From NCBI GenBank assembly GCA_017541035.1, contig JAFXZW010000128.1, positions 1-40,681 of the forward strand: a stretch of DNA of 40,681 nt, in the 5' to 3' direction. Below are positions 25,801-31,575 of this stretch, in pieces. This stretch comes from Eubacterium sp. (lineage in GTDB: Bacteria; Bacillota; Clostridia; Lachnospirales; Lachnospiraceae). The notes beneath the pieces were generated by a model. That model searched no databases. It had not been told where the DNA came from and worked only from the letters and a program-made list of their open reading frames with translations. How positions within the stretch are numbered: the stretch's first letter is position 1; the number at the start of each line of letters is the position of its first letter. The position numbers and the translations under genes are program-made.

Positions 25801-25993
25801 TAAGGATCTGACCGATGAGAATCAGACGATCCTGATCGAGCAGGTTTCACCGAAGAAAAAGAAGACTCCGAAAACCGGAGATGATACCCCGATTCTGTTC
25901 CTTCTGGCACTGATGCTGTCATCCGTAAGCTGTGCAGTCCTCGTGATGAGGAAAAAAAGAAAGGAACGCATGAAGCAGGATGGGAAGCAATAA
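13811..25993 (+). CDS. Giant cell-wall-anchored fibre protein with N-terminal subtilase domain
   Basis: A 4060-residue secreted protein. In order: signal peptide (1 to about 24, ending SVSA); acidic propeptide-like region with an Asn-Pro-rich repeat (about 178-210); compact S8 protease domain (about 233-415) with Asp241, His269, Asn353 and Ser401; an unassigned region with few cysteines (about 480-675); about thirteen Cna-B/SpaA-like modules (about 676-2770); ten VaFE T-Q ester modules (one at about 2116-2273, nine at about 2769-4010); and a sorting signal TPKTG (4019-4023), hydrophobic segment and Lys/Arg tail. Cna-B isopeptide and T-Q ester bonds stiffen such stalks, so a long covalently locked fibre presenting a protease at its tip is inferred. 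No sortase gene is in the window. The ATG follows GAAGGAAGAAGG. A single intact frame over 12 kb argues that it is functional. Confidence 0.9.
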   Translation: MKKRRLLAAFLALFMCLPSVSVSAEEMSYERLEAPEWVGNPGDLYEQNPPGNSGEREASETGESTTVRLLTEDELAGFLEEQGRKDEGRPSSFAEVSSDRSTQEMDFSSRELLVATEDPTVFTWDTEVISEYGGVYLTRYGTAEETRNAYLYYSDRTEFVSPNISFSVAEPGQDKDEANPGNDANPEDEANPENDANPGIEANPEATAALNQGDDAISLLNELVEESPENRDREHVIALIDTGVDRQYFGDLVDFVTLVDDDASDSHGHGTRMYKAMKEEYADARILSIKALDRNGKGKASDIYAAIQYAIYRNADVINLSMTSYSTAENEVIRNVIREAVDAGITVVGAAGNDGRDAKYYIPGSIEEAVIVGACTEKGIKTSFSNFGATVDCYVVAESTSEAAARYSALFVGNVTGSGVFSEVSPEENKEQEGSNILFEAAELNPGHEAGETEVRVAINGTEYELTVPEYIMLPVTFDSDSQQGASSRTSGFLGAPEKTEGTWKHIGKRTIPASTQHAAFDNDCGSYLRTQFTTDAMRAAGGNLAGFAQYMETDENGVITRSAAGTNGSYSYGKDTGWQKFYDKGYRLSVRDGDRYAPSVNCLEAHDEAPTGGAGDQFILYPVTANPGTDYANYYADDQYVYVPYRSAQIDIRPVTGKDHEQNFLIGAYIKVPVREYYAAIRKKDNQGNLINNVSFDVSVDGEVRSRALYTGYCYDWKSGQSARLTDKNMRGIGVLSFGKTKPGKVTVTENWNDQSEGQGQLWESISASKSSSVKWSDYAENHESRDVTVYESMEEAVSHADAFTWVNVPETIVPNPFYVAIHKVDDAGHLMKNVSFDIVAAGKLNGMDKTVRSRVSATSGIWTGWYVDLSGSTPRFTELTSENDLGITGIDRLGTAIACLGEWDTPPDVTIKENWDYDHQLTGFSMKLYKSTGEEVPEADYPVEGFIDEETSLSVTPFVSVMTAWNNRKSFTFINYPQDNPPPPPPELTPIFIAIKKEAENPEDGKMYPVNGVTFSIYTDQEGHIADVPTGFYYDNMEVIREWQNDWPIKTYAYSTAEDHGDHITYDPADSERTIKYHADGEVKKATLLRTDGWLICYVGDYNVTWTEDPNDPNSFFVEGWPTIYAYETKRTDRRYDYDHSLIIPEMVLGYDEESGKVKTRKINLDDYEIDTHRRINLEGFENPPRYLERSQLPSGVYPYLPNYTTIQNYLKRTLKISMRKSSAQNDLMLSMDGIKYGLYYSSQKYQRFTEDYTGGRARYEDKSETAVEPILIASFILDKKGNVKAIEPADFRRGELTDTLLGIDGKNQYPFTTYPFWSNEEVYFSRQKGDYYPIAGKGEFEYTKPTITYEGVVGTDMKYLLLHLNPQVSYKEDNKTKYIHTDMDEARRNILAGTFFFRELETNENYELNDRIYDTPVISVDTSECVFDIEDDPLFADKPVKMPYFAAVRKTDEDDRPINGVPFDLTVNGTTLKGSAEQGVITGSVYNYDNGERLSVATYRPGTGENLTDKVSFALTDKGDIIRKTELSRQDGVALIYLGVYKEAPSVSVKENWTGTAEQVTGKTADKITVIQVNASAFEKDPNTCDLPVTGEISEAVSNVKTIVNETNGSIRVKKLLTPSNIKGADPTGAEYTVTADEGQGFAYSGVCIIQKDGTSNVLEGLKKGRYSIVETKGPGGKSKEESEWFFDKTVYHVEITGDGGVKTVSSSISQKATQATVLSTDTHKPCDFYLSIRKSSSNPDYEPDMAGTAYGLYFGSVAEANRVGTIIMDQDGLAHSVTGNDNWKHVVYRYIGTEKEKRKVTVKGELKDTEILYLHLQSDGSVSEIPAGTFKLKEIRNHQNYELNEGVSDIPAIPKDEKLLLDAERVDVLAEKPVYGSIQVKKSLQPSDIPGASPAGAEYTVVAEEGQSFTYTGICRIKADGTSDILHGLQPGRYRVEETKAPDKGSWELDDHIYVVTIAVDGGSKILNAELVTATAKDATIESVDYARGDLRLVKRQEDGAPMAGVHFIIRNTESGESVEIVTDENGYWSSESSYALHSFKTNEAEAKTGCWFYGTGKKEMINDHYGAFPAGEYTVTEKNAKGKQKEDAIHVAVTGKGVQDVYDTRRTDDRKEITDMELPSLTSKAVILTEAGEAKEASPMPGLTVRDTVSYTNLRADTDYTLAGRLMRINKDGTLTEVKTGAKTFHTPASYAKSGYGVCGTAEMVFKDVDFSSAAGTQFIVFQRVYLGSPADGFTSYRDAFPDSNNDVVVFPLVHEDVKDKDQTITVLGKLCVHKILNVEGDPSGAEYTVKGVTDPEFRTVLSIGADGFSESVALPFGSYTVRETKLPSRGEWAMDGNTYTVEIALNKGEATIGSSLKGEAGSATIVSNEVARTFVTLKKRSKDETIVRNNPNYSLAGAEYQLFASEADAKEALEKKDYSSALGTWITDEDGNTDLIEVTDWMKGADEKAFYVVESAAARNYLRSTEITGIMVKKDNLRNSPACFIVEDEPVRVPAEAVIRKIDRLTGGTNTAKGKTLEGASFTIAYYASDITASGPVGDPVFTETFAAKKDEDYRISFSRTLPLGFLVIREIRLPEEYTKEGAEITADGKKATEPIVIRLSGTYQNDHAVFTPEYTLADGKKLSSLEVIWENTPIRGNIDLVKKSLAGEGMAGVEFEIKNKETGESHILVSDEKGRAATGTDTDSSVWFSLGEEGDIRPKDGFAALPLGTYIVTELRCAANEGYQLNAPVEVTLTADQPEAHLATAVAEEDGMTYFYNVPNPVIRTLAKAASTDSKTMPQSGEKGETILDTVSYDFLRENTTYTLVGTLMVADHRTGSVYAYPKDGKPYRITKSFTTEKGYEKSVYEKSGRVEMEFTDIYPENYEGCSFVVFEKLYYGTNTETADQYEEIEDNEIFPIEHTDIHDADQTVEVADIQTHAKDSCREHIARPEGTVTIVDAVSYTGLTVGETYTITGDLHVTGYTWKDADGKEIKNTETDEPLKDKEGHVITASETFTATTSAGIRELGFTVDADLLQGQSVVVFENLYYKEMRIAFHADLRDENQTIHFPNIHTTLFREGTEDWAEDFDENDITKKTVADEASREVMAAENAVVIDRIRYHNLLANRTYRIYGVLMDKTTGQKLVDADGKNVEVNTTFTTPSVDAVPDQTSPNSAKYVTEDGVILDMSADHGNYTVDGFVKVQFPAFDARNLANHTAVAFEEIRLLTEEGEILVAEHKDMDDSDQTVRFIEIGTRAEVKETKTQLLNAKGETTIIDTVEYHNVVPGKTYSMEAALVVSNDKSGYYKEGDRLKDTEGNEVKAVISFIPDQADGTIDVPVTFKGHFTPEMNVVCFETMRNEKGLVVAAHNSISDGNQTVYKMAIGTYATVDGCKTVSADGRVNVSDRVEYRNLIPGLTYEVTGVLIRKSDGREIMINEERSAAGSTTFTPDKANGFVTVDFPEFDASGLKGDALVVFEYMYVIADDGHRAMVAYHEDLSDEDQTITFPEIHTALYRADASEWAEDDSAREVMAEENAKVVDKVTYAGIPADSEYQLKGILMDKETGKPALDAEGKEIRSGAVFRTAASADGQAGGTADVIFTFDAGDLAGHTLVAYEELYLIRKGQEDILMAEHKELNDQDQTVRFIKIGTKAETETGTQVFSTAGETTVYDTVTYHNVKPGKEYTMTATLMVTGDITGYDQSGQKLTDAAGNVITRTVTFVPEDTDGTMVVPITFSGYLIPEIRIVAFETMRNDKGLTVAVHNDITDRDQTTYVVKIGTAANVNDRREALGTTGVIVNDAVMYSNAVPGLSYMIRGILMDKESGKPVVINGKEVTAEKSFVPQYANRYEMIRFPEIDATALRGKDIVVFEKMYLVVNDEAGSRLEYEVAKHEDLNDEGQTISFPEIGTSVRDEADGDRVLRENETASIIDTVTYQNLSPGDRYTVKGYLVYGSDGESVLQNGVPVTGEASFTPDAENGSVEVNFRFETKGMKENRLVVFEEIYSDSGELVGEHKDLTDENQTILIEQVSPKKKKTPKTGDDTPILFLLALMLSSVSCAVLVMRKKRKERMKQDGKQ
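14506..15055 (+). other. Subtilisin-like (S8) protease domain of the giant protein
   Basis: Motifs in order are ALIDTGVD (Asp241), SHGHGTRM (His269), VINLSMTSY, VVGAAGNDG (oxyanion Asn353) and AESTSEAAARYSA (Ser401). All three catalytic residues and the oxyanion Asn are therefore present and correctly ordered. Spacings are short (28, 84 and 48 residues) compared with subtilisin, so the domain is compact, and the usual Gly of the GTS motif is Ser399. Activity is likely but not certain. Confidence 0.85.
15838..18560 (+). other. Divergent Cna-B-like modules with an ENW signature
   Basis: Four related modules begin YYAAIRKKD (residue ~677), FYVAIHKVD (~819), IFIAIKKEA (~994) and YFAAVRKTD (~1447). 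Each continues with an N-x-V-x-F pattern and closes on VTVTENW, VTIKENW, VTWTEDP and VSVKENW. A further type, ISMRKSS (~1217), lies between the third and fourth. The leading Lys and closing Glu sit where Cna-B domains place their isopeptide residues, so these are read as divergent Cna-B folds; this is inference from pattern only. Confidence 0.55.
18640..22117 (+). other. SpaA/Cna-B module block, interrupted by one VaFE module
   Basis: Typical SpaA openings with Lys and closing E-T-K-x-P motifs are seen: SIRVKKLL (~1614), a second ISMRKSS-type module opening SIRKSSSNPD (~1733), SIQVKKSL (~1880), GDLRLVKR (~1993), KLCVHKIL (~2275), FVTLKKRS (~2380), EAVIRKID (~2502) and GNIDLVKK (~2643). Several end in VEETKAP, VRETKLP or VIREIRLP. 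One VaFE module sits at about 20160-20632, between the fourth and fifth classical types. Confidence 0.7.
22118..25846 (+). other. Nine consecutive VaFE (T-Q ester) modules
   Basis: Nine modules of ~120-180 residues each start with an I-x-T strand, continue with a D-x-V-x-Y strand and a pG-x-x-Y strand, then V-[VAC]-[FY]-E, and end in H-x-D/S-(4-5)-QT. The Gln of the final motif and the preceding His are kept in all nine (for example HKDMDDSDQT, HNSISDGNQT, HKDLTDENQT). Known VaFE domains form a Thr-Gln ester crosslink, so each is predicted to be self-crosslinked. Confidence 0.85.
25865..25993 (+). other. C-terminal sorting signal TPKTG and membrane anchor
   Basis: A lysine-rich linker leads to TPKTG (residues 4019-4023), Asp-Asp, a hydrophobic stretch of ~20 residues (TPILFLLALMLSSVSCAVLV) and a Lys/Arg-rich tail. 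This is the layout of a sortase substrate; Leu of LPXTG is replaced by Thr, as in some clostridial sorting signals. Confidence 0.85.
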
Positions 25994-26055
25994 GAAAAAT
26001 CAATGAGAGAGTAAACAGGAAAAAAGCCGGAAAAGGAGAAAAAGTAAAGAAATGA

Positions 26056-26085
26056 TTGACAAATCACATCCTGAGGTGATATAAC
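26056..26085 (+). promoter_or_regulatory. Sigma-A promoter of clpB
   Basis: TTGACA (26056-26061) and TATAAC (26080-26085) are separated by 18 bp. The predicted start of transcription, near 26092, lies just before the CIRCE element, the normal layout for an HrcA-repressed promoter. No terminator was seen between the giant gene and this promoter, so some read-through is possible. Confidence 0.8.
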
Positions 26086-26099
26086 AGAGTCAAACAGGA

Positions 26100-26126
26100 T
26101 TAGCACTCACCACAAGAGAGTGCTAA
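26100..26126. promoter_or_regulatory. CIRCE operator (HrcA binding site)
   Basis: TTAGCACTC (26100-26108), nine bases, then GAGTGCTAA (26118-26126): an exact match to the CIRCE consensus TTAGCACTC-N9-GAGTGCTAA. HrcA binds it and represses heat-shock genes until misfolded protein titrates GroEL. Its position 33 bp before the clpB start makes clpB an HrcA target here. Confidence 0.97.
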
Positions 26127-26159
26127 CAATTCTCTGAAAGACAGAAAGGATGTGATTGT

Positions 26160-28742
26160 ATGAAGCTGGAGAATTATACAAAAAAATCTTTGGAAGCCAT
26201 AGAGCTGACTCAGAAGCTGGCCGATAAATACGGGCAGCAGGAGCTGCAGGCGGAGCATTTGCTGCTGGCCCTTCTTTCGATCGATGACAGTCTGATCGTG
26301 AAGATCCTGTCAAAACAAGGAGTCGATGTGACTGCCTTCCGACAGGAAGCAGAGGGGCTGGCAGGCGGGCTTCCCCGTGTGAACGGTTCATCTCAGGAAC
26401 AGTATCTTGGAAATGATCTGCGGAAGACGCTGTCGGATGCGGAGGATCAGGCAAAGAAGATGGGTGATCAGTACATTTCCGTGGAACACCTTTTTCTGGG
26501 CCTGATCCGTCATGGCAGCACGTCTGTTAAGCAGCTTCTGAAGAAGTACAATGTGAAGGAATCCGAATTCCTGAATGTGGTGAACGGTCTCAGGGACGGT
26601 CGGACGGTACAGTCGGATAATCCGGAGGACAGCTATGATGCCCTGGAGAAATACGGAACCAGTCTGGTTCAGAGAGCCAGGGAGCAGAAGCTGGACCCCG
26701 TGATCGGAAGAGACACGGAGATCCGGAATATCATTCGGATTCTATCCCGGAAGACCAAGAATAATCCCGTACTGATCGGTGATCCCGGCGTAGGCAAAAC
26801 GGCAGCCATCGAAGGACTGGCTCAGCGTATCGTGAAGGGAGATGTGCCGGATTCCTTAAAGGACAAGGAGATATTCTCGCTGGATATGGGTTCGCTGATA
26901 GCCGGTGCAAAGTACCGGGGCGAGTTTGAAGAGAGACTGAAGGCAGTTCTGGATTCCGTAAAGAAGTCAGACGGACGGATCATACTCTTCATAGACGAGC
27001 TTCATACCATAGTCGGTGCCGGCAAGACAGAGGGATCTCTGGATGCAGGAAATATGCTGAAGCCCATGCTGGCCCGTGGCGAGCTGCACTGCATCGGTGC
27101 TACGACTGTGGATGAGTATCGGAAGTATATCGAAAAGGATAAGGCGTTGGAGCGGCGGTTCCAGCCGGTTATGGTGAATGAGCCTACAGTAGAGGATACC
27201 ATTTCCATATTGAGAGGGATCAAGAACCGGTATGAGGTCTTTCATGGTGTAAAGATCGCGGACGGGGCGCTGGTATCTGCGGCAACTCTGTCGAACAGGT
27301 ACATTTCCGACCGTTTCCTGCCGGATAAGGCCATCGACCTGGTGGATGAAGCATGTGCCATGATCAAGACGGAACTGAATTCCATGCCGGCGGAGCTGGA
27401 TGAGATCTTCCGGAAGATCATGCAGCTGGAGATCGAAGAAGCGGCACTGAAAAATGAAGAAGACAATCTCTCGAAGGAGAGACTATCCGTGCTTTCCGGG
27501 GAACTGGCGGAGCTGCGTGAAAAAGCGGCTTCCATGAAGGCTACCTGGGAGCAGGAGAAAAATGAAGTGGAGCGTGTATCTCAGATTCGTGAAGAGATCG
27601 AGCAGACAAAGGACGGCATTCAGATCGCACAGAGAAAATATGATCTGGCCAAGGCGGCTGAACTCCAGTACGGTAAGCTGCCGGCTCTTCAGAAGGAATT
27701 GGAAGCACTGGAGGATAAGATCGGCCGGGAAGGCAGGCAGATGCTGCATGAAACCGTGACCGAGGATGAGATCGAGAAGATCATTTCCAAGTGGACAGGA
27801 ATTCCGGTAGCGAAGCTTTCGGAGAGTGAGAGATCGAAGACTCTTCATCTGCCGGAGGAACTGCATAAGAGAGTTGTGGGACAGGATACGGCTGTCAGTC
27901 TGGTTTCCGACGCGATCCTTCGTTCACGTGCAGGGATCAAGGATCCGACGAAGCCCATAGGTTCCTTCCTGTTCCTGGGGCCCACCGGCGTGGGCAAAAC
28001 GGAACTGGCCAAGGCTCTGGCAGAAGCGCTTTTCGATGATGAGAACAGCGTGGTCCGGATTGATATGAGTGAATATATGGAGAAGCACAGTGTAGCCCGG
28101 CTCATCGGAGCGCCTCCGGGATATGTGGGCTATGATGAGGGCGGTCAGCTGACGGAAGCGGTACGGCGGAAGCCTTATGCGGTTGTGCTTTTCGATGAGG
28201 TGGAGAAGGCCCACCCTGACGTGTTCAATGTGATGCTGCAGATCCTGGATGACGGGCGGATCACGGACTCCAAGGGCAATACCGTGGATTTCAAGAATAC
28301 CATTCTGATCATGACCTCCAATATCGGCTCCCAGTATCTGCTGGACGGCATCGGAGAAGACGGAGAGTTTCTGCCGGATACCGAGCAGAAGGTGATGGGA
28401 GATCTGCGGAATTATTTCCGTCCGGAATTCCTGAACCGGCTGGATGAAACCATCCTCTTCAAGCCTCTTTCCGAGAAGGAGATCGGTTCCATCGTGGAGC
28501 TGCTGCTGGCAGATCTGAACAAGAGGCTGGCGGATAAGGAACTGAAGGTGGAGCTTACCGATGCGGCTAAAGAAGAGGTGGTACGTAAGGGCTATGACCC
28601 GATCTACGGAGCCCGTCCACTGAAGCGTTATCTGCAGAAGAATGTGGAGACACTTGTGGCCAGAGCCATCCTGCAGGGAAGTCTGCGAATGGGTGACACC
28701 ATAACCATTGATGCGGAAAACGGAGAACTGATCGTAAAGTGA
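26160..28742 (+). CDS. clpB: ATP-dependent disaggregase ClpB
   Basis: An 860-residue Hsp100 ATPase that, with DnaK, threads proteins out of aggregates through a hexameric pore. Domains in order are two Clp-N repeats (about 1-150), NBD1 with Walker A GDPGVGKT (207-214) and [10 protein letters not shown], a long coiled-coil middle domain (about 400-520), NBD2 with GPTGVGKT (607-614) and [13 protein letters not shown], and a C-terminal D2-small domain. The long middle domain and the absence of an evident ClpP-binding IGF/L loop separate it from ClpC and ClpA. The ATG at 26160 follows AGAAAGGATGTG. Control is by the CIRCE element and sigma-A promoter just upstream. The neighbouring genes are not chaperones, so it is a monocistronic heat-shock unit. 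Confidence 0.96.
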   Translation: MKLENYTKKSLEAIELTQKLADKYGQQELQAEHLLLALLSIDDSLIVKILSKQGVDVTAFRQEAEGLAGGLPRVNGSSQEQYLGNDLRKTLSDAEDQAKKMGDQYISVEHLFLGLIRHGSTSVKQLLKKYNVKESEFLNVVNGLRDGRTVQSDNPEDSYDALEKYGTSLVQRAREQKLDPVIGRDTEIRNIIRILSRKTKNNPVLIGDPGVGKTAAIEGLAQRIVKGDVPDSLKDKEIFSLDMGSLIAGAKYRGEFEERLKAVLDSVKKSDGRIILFIDELHTIVGAGKTEGSLDAGNMLKPMLARGELHCIGATTVDEYRKYIEKDKALERRFQPVMVNEPTVEDTISILRGIKNRYEVFHGVKIADGALVSAATLSNRYISDRFLPDKAIDLVDEACAMIKTELNSMPAELDEIFRKIMQLEIEEAALKNEEDNLSKERLSVLSGELAELREKAASMKATWEQEKNEVERVSQIREEIEQTKDGIQIAQRKYDLAKAAELQYGKLPALQKELEALEDKIGREGRQMLHETVTEDEIEKIISKWTGIPVAKLSESERSKTLHLPEELHKRVVGQDTAVSLVSDAILRSRAGIKDPTKPIGSFLFLGPTGVGKTELAKALAEALFDDENSVVRIDMSEYMEKHSVARLIGAPPGYVGYDEGGQLTEAVRRKPYAVVLFDEVEKAHPDVFNVMLQILDDGRITDSKGNTVDFKNTILIMTSNIGSQYLLDGIGEDGEFLPDTEQKVMGDLRNYFRPEFLNRLDETILFKPLSEKEIGSIVELLLADLNKRLADKELKVELTDAAKEEVVRKGYDPIYGARPLKRYLQKNVETLVARAILQGSLRMGDTITIDAENGELIVK

Positions 28743-29067
28743 TAGAGAGGCGCATTTTACAGGGTAAGAAAAAGGCGCATTTTACAGGATAAGAAAAAAG
28801 CGTATTTTTACAGGATAAGAAAAAAGCGTATTTTACAGGGTAAGAAAAAAGGGCATTTTATAGGGTAAGAAAAAGGTTGCATTTTTACCGAAAAAGAAGT
28901 AGAGTATAGTTTAGTGGCTTTTTGCACTTTAATGCGCTAAAGCGTTCTGGACTTTATTTTGAAGGCGGTGTGGTTATGACGAAGTTGTGACATCTGTAGC
29001 GCACCGACCGAAGTGCCGCCGAACCTGTGTGAGGGGGCAATATCTTTTATACAAGGAGAAAAATGCA
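28743..29067. other. 325-bp gap between clpB and paaK
   Basis: The first ~150 bp hold the tandem repeat array (28750-28896). The remainder includes a short imperfect palindrome, AATGCGC-TAA-AGCGTT, at about 28930-28945, a GGCGG (28964-28968) that can pair with CCGCC (29016-29020), and the paaK Shine-Dalgarno AAGGAG at 29053-29058. TATAGT at 28915-28920 could be a -10 box but lacks a well-placed -35. No gene is supported. Confidence 0.5.
28750..28896. repeat. Tandem array of ~25-bp units after clpB
   Basis: Five full copies start at 28750, 28775, 28800, 28826 and 28851, with a sixth degraded copy from 28876. Each has the core ATTTTACAGG (or ATTTTATAGG, with one extra T in copy 3), then G/A, then TAAGAAAAA. 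Units are 25-26 bp, contiguous, without spacers. Each can form a small imperfect hairpin (TTTTAC with GTAAGAAAA). Confidence 0.9.
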
Positions 29068-30378
29068 ATGAAGAAGTTTTTCCAACCGGAAATCGAGACC
29101 ATGCCGGTCGAAAAGATCAAGGAACTGCAGGCGGAACGCCTGGTAAAGCAGGTCGCGTATGTGTATGCAAACAATAAGTATTACCATAAGCTGATGGATG
29201 AGAAGGGCGTAAAGCCCGAGGATATCAAAGGACTGGAGGATCTGCATAAGCTTCCGTTCCTGACCAAGAATGATCTCCGTGAGGCTTATCCCTACGGACT
29301 TCTTTCCTGCCCGACGAAGGACTGTGTGCGTATCCAGTCCACCAGCGGCACCACAGGACGTCGTGTAGTGGCCTTTTATACTCAGCATGATCTGGATCTC
29401 TGGGAGGATTGCTGCGCAAGGGCCCTGGTTGCTGCCGGAGCATCCGAGGATGATGTGGTTCAGGTATGTTACGGTTACGGACTTTTTACCGGTGGCCCGG
29501 GACTTCACGGGGGTTCTCACAAGGTAGGAAGTCTGACCATCCCCATGTCTTCCGGAAATACCGAGCGTCAGATTCAGTTTATGCGGGATCTGGATACCAC
29601 CATCCTTTGCTGTACACCTTCCTATGCGGCTTATCTTGCGGAGCGTCTCTATGAGATGGGTTGCACCAAGGATGACATTCGTCTGAAGGCAGGTATTTTC
29701 GGCGCGGAGCCCTGGACCGAGGAAATGCGCCATGAGATCGAAAGCAAGCTGGGAATCAAGGCTTATGATATCTACGGTCTGACCGAGATTTCCGGGCCGG
29801 GTGTCTCCTTCGAATGTGAGGAGCAGTCAGGCATGCACATCAATGAGGATCATTTTATCGCAGAGATTATTGATCCGGAGACGGGAGAGGTGCTTCCGGA
29901 AGGAACAGAGGGCGAGCTTGTGTTCACCAGCATCACCAAGGAGGCATTCCCGCTGATCCGGTATCGAACCAGAGACCTTTGCATACTGTCCCGTAAGCAG
30001 TGTTCCTGCGGACGGACTCATATCAAGATGTGCAAGCCGAAGGGCCGCAGTGATGATATGCTGATCATCCGCGGAGTAAATGTATTCCCGTCACAGATTG
30101 AAACTGTACTTCTGAAGGAAGGCTATACGCCGAATTACCAGATCCTGGTTGATCGTATCGGCAATGAGGATACCTTTGAGATCAATGTGGAATTGTCTCA
30201 GGAGCAGTATGCATCGTTGAAGGATGACGATTTTACAAAGGCCGAGAAGAAACTGGTATCCGCGATGGTTGCCATGCTGGGCATCCGTCCCCGCATTCAC
30301 CTGCTTGCGCCTCACAGTGTGATACGGAGTGAAGGCAAGGCGGTTCGTGTAGTGGATAAGCGAAAGCTGCACGATTAA
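29068..30378 (+). CDS. paaK: Phenylacetate-CoA ligase-type adenylating enzyme
   Basis: A 436-residue ANL-superfamily ligase that should activate phenylacetate or a related aryl acid to its CoA thioester with ATP, releasing AMP and PPi. Seen are the P-loop STSGTTGRRVVAFYT, the Y-G-L-T-E motif (DIYGLTEISGPG), the hinge YRTRDL and the C-terminal GRSDDMLIIRGVNVFP that carries the mobile domain. Four cysteines around ILSRKQCSCGRTH resemble the small insert of this family. ATG 29068 has AAGGAG 9 nt upstream; the frame opens earlier at 28987 without a better start. No phenylacetate-degradation genes and no indolepyruvate oxidoreductase lie beside it, so its exact substrate is uncertain; such lone paaK genes are common in anaerobic clostridia. 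Confidence 0.92.
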   Translation: MKKFFQPEIETMPVEKIKELQAERLVKQVAYVYANNKYYHKLMDEKGVKPEDIKGLEDLHKLPFLTKNDLREAYPYGLLSCPTKDCVRIQSTSGTTGRRVVAFYTQHDLDLWEDCCARALVAAGASEDDVVQVCYGYGLFTGGPGLHGGSHKVGSLTIPMSSGNTERQIQFMRDLDTTILCCTPSYAAYLAERLYEMGCTKDDIRLKAGIFGAEPWTEEMRHEIESKLGIKAYDIYGLTEISGPGVSFECEEQSGMHINEDHFIAEIIDPETGEVLPEGTEGELVFTSITKEAFPLIRYRTRDLCILSRKQCSCGRTHIKMCKPKGRSDDMLIIRGVNVFPSQIETVLLKEGYTPNYQILVDRIGNEDTFEINVELSQEQYASLKDDDFTKAEKKLVSAMVAMLGIRPRIHLLAPHSVIRSEGKAVRVVDKRKLHD

Positions 30379-30429
30379 GAAGCATGGACTTTGTTGAACA
30401 TAAGACAGCTTGAGGAGCATAGCAGTTTG

Positions 30430-31539
30430 ATGATAAAAATCAGAAACAGAATACTGACAGGAGGATTGCTTTTCCTCTTTGCATTGGGGGCATGGTCTGA
30501 CCATGCCCTTGCTGCGTCTTCCCCCAATGGATTCTGGGAAAAGCATAACGGAAAATGGTATTATTCAAGTAACGGAGGGGAATACCTTACCGGCTGGCTT
30601 CGGATTGGGAAGGACCGGTACTTTCTGAATAAAAGCGGTTCCATGGAGACCGGCTGGAAATGCATATCCGGAAACTGGTACTTCTTCGGAAGAGACGGGA
30701 GGATGGGGACCGGCTGGAGGTGCATATCCGGAAAATGGTATTATTTTGATGATCAGGGAATCATGCAGACCGGCTGGCTGGAAAGTGACGGAGATACATA
30801 TTTCCTGAACAGCTACGGGTACATGGTGGCCGGATGGAGCAAGATCGGTGAAAACTGGTATTTCTTTAATGAATCCGGAATCCTGCAGCGGGATACACTG
30901 ATTGACGGGCAGTATGTGGATGAGAATGGTATCTGGCTAAAGGATGTACCGCGTTCCCGGCGACTTAACGTGGAGTGTATTTATCAGAAACCCGAGCTTC
31001 CCAATGGCTGCGAAGTGACATCTCTCTCCATGGTGCTGCGATATATGGGCTTTCCGGTGGATAAGAAAATGCTCTCGGATCAATATCTGCCGAAGGGTTC
31101 TTCCGGGAAGGTTACTCCCTATGAGGCTTTTATCGGCAATCCGAGCAGCGTAAATGGGTGGTACTGCTTCAGCCCGGTGATCGTGAAATGTGCCAACAGC
31201 TATCTGCAAAGTGTCCGGGCGGATAAAGAAGCCGTGGATCTGTCGGGAAGCTCCTTCGAAGCTCTTTTCCGGGAAGTGGATCATGGACGGCCGGTTATTA
31301 TCTGGGGAACTCTTGGTATGGGAAGCCCGAAATATAACGGCAGCTGGAATGTGAGGGGAACGATCTGCAAGCGATTAATCAATCTTCATTGCTTCGTACT
31401 GACGGGGTATGATCTGGATCGGGATCTGGTCTATCTATCCGATCCGCTTGCAGGAAACCGGACATTCAGATTAAGCACCTGCCGGAAATGTTATGAACAG
31501 CTGAATTCACAGGCTGTTGTGATCCGGGACAGGAAATGA
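30430..31539 (+). CDS. Secreted C39-like cysteine peptidase with cell-wall-binding repeats
   Basis: A 369-residue exported protein. Residues 1 to about 27 are a signal peptide ending in ALA. About five cell-wall/choline-binding-type repeats follow (about 30-155), each with the pattern GW-x(5-7)-WY-[FY]-F. The C-terminal ~190 residues are a papain-like C39_2 domain: Cys194 in LPNGCEVTSLSMVLRYMGF, His320 in INLHCFVLTGYD and Asp338 in LSDPLAG. It probably cleaves a peptide or peptidoglycan stem while held on the wall; the substrate is unknown. ATG 30430 was chosen (GAGGAG 12 nt upstream); TTG 30427 is nearly as good, and TTG 30391 would add 13 residues before the signal peptide. It is 51 bp after paaK. 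Confidence 0.87.
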   Translation: MIKIRNRILTGGLLFLFALGAWSDHALAASSPNGFWEKHNGKWYYSSNGGEYLTGWLRIGKDRYFLNKSGSMETGWKCISGNWYFFGRDGRMGTGWRCISGKWYYFDDQGIMQTGWLESDGDTYFLNSYGYMVAGWSKIGENWYFFNESGILQRDTLIDGQYVDENGIWLKDVPRSRRLNVECIYQKPELPNGCEVTSLSMVLRYMGFPVDKKMLSDQYLPKGSSGKVTPYEAFIGNPSSVNGWYCFSPVIVKCANSYLQSVRADKEAVDLSGSSFEALFREVDHGRPVIIWGTLGMGSPKYNGSWNVRGTICKRLINLHCFVLTGYDLDRDLVYLSDPLAGNRTFRLSTCRKCYEQLNSQAVVIRDRK

Positions 31540-31575
31540 CAAAATACCTTTTGCCCCCGGCATCATAATATGCAG

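Noticed and set aside
26160-28742. ClpC or ClpA instead of ClpB
   Set aside because: The long coiled-coil middle domain and CIRCE control fit ClpB, and no ClpP-binding tripeptide loop was recognised.
28750-28896. Possible CRISPR array
   Set aside because: Units of 25-26 bp are contiguous with no unique spacers, and no cas genes are present.
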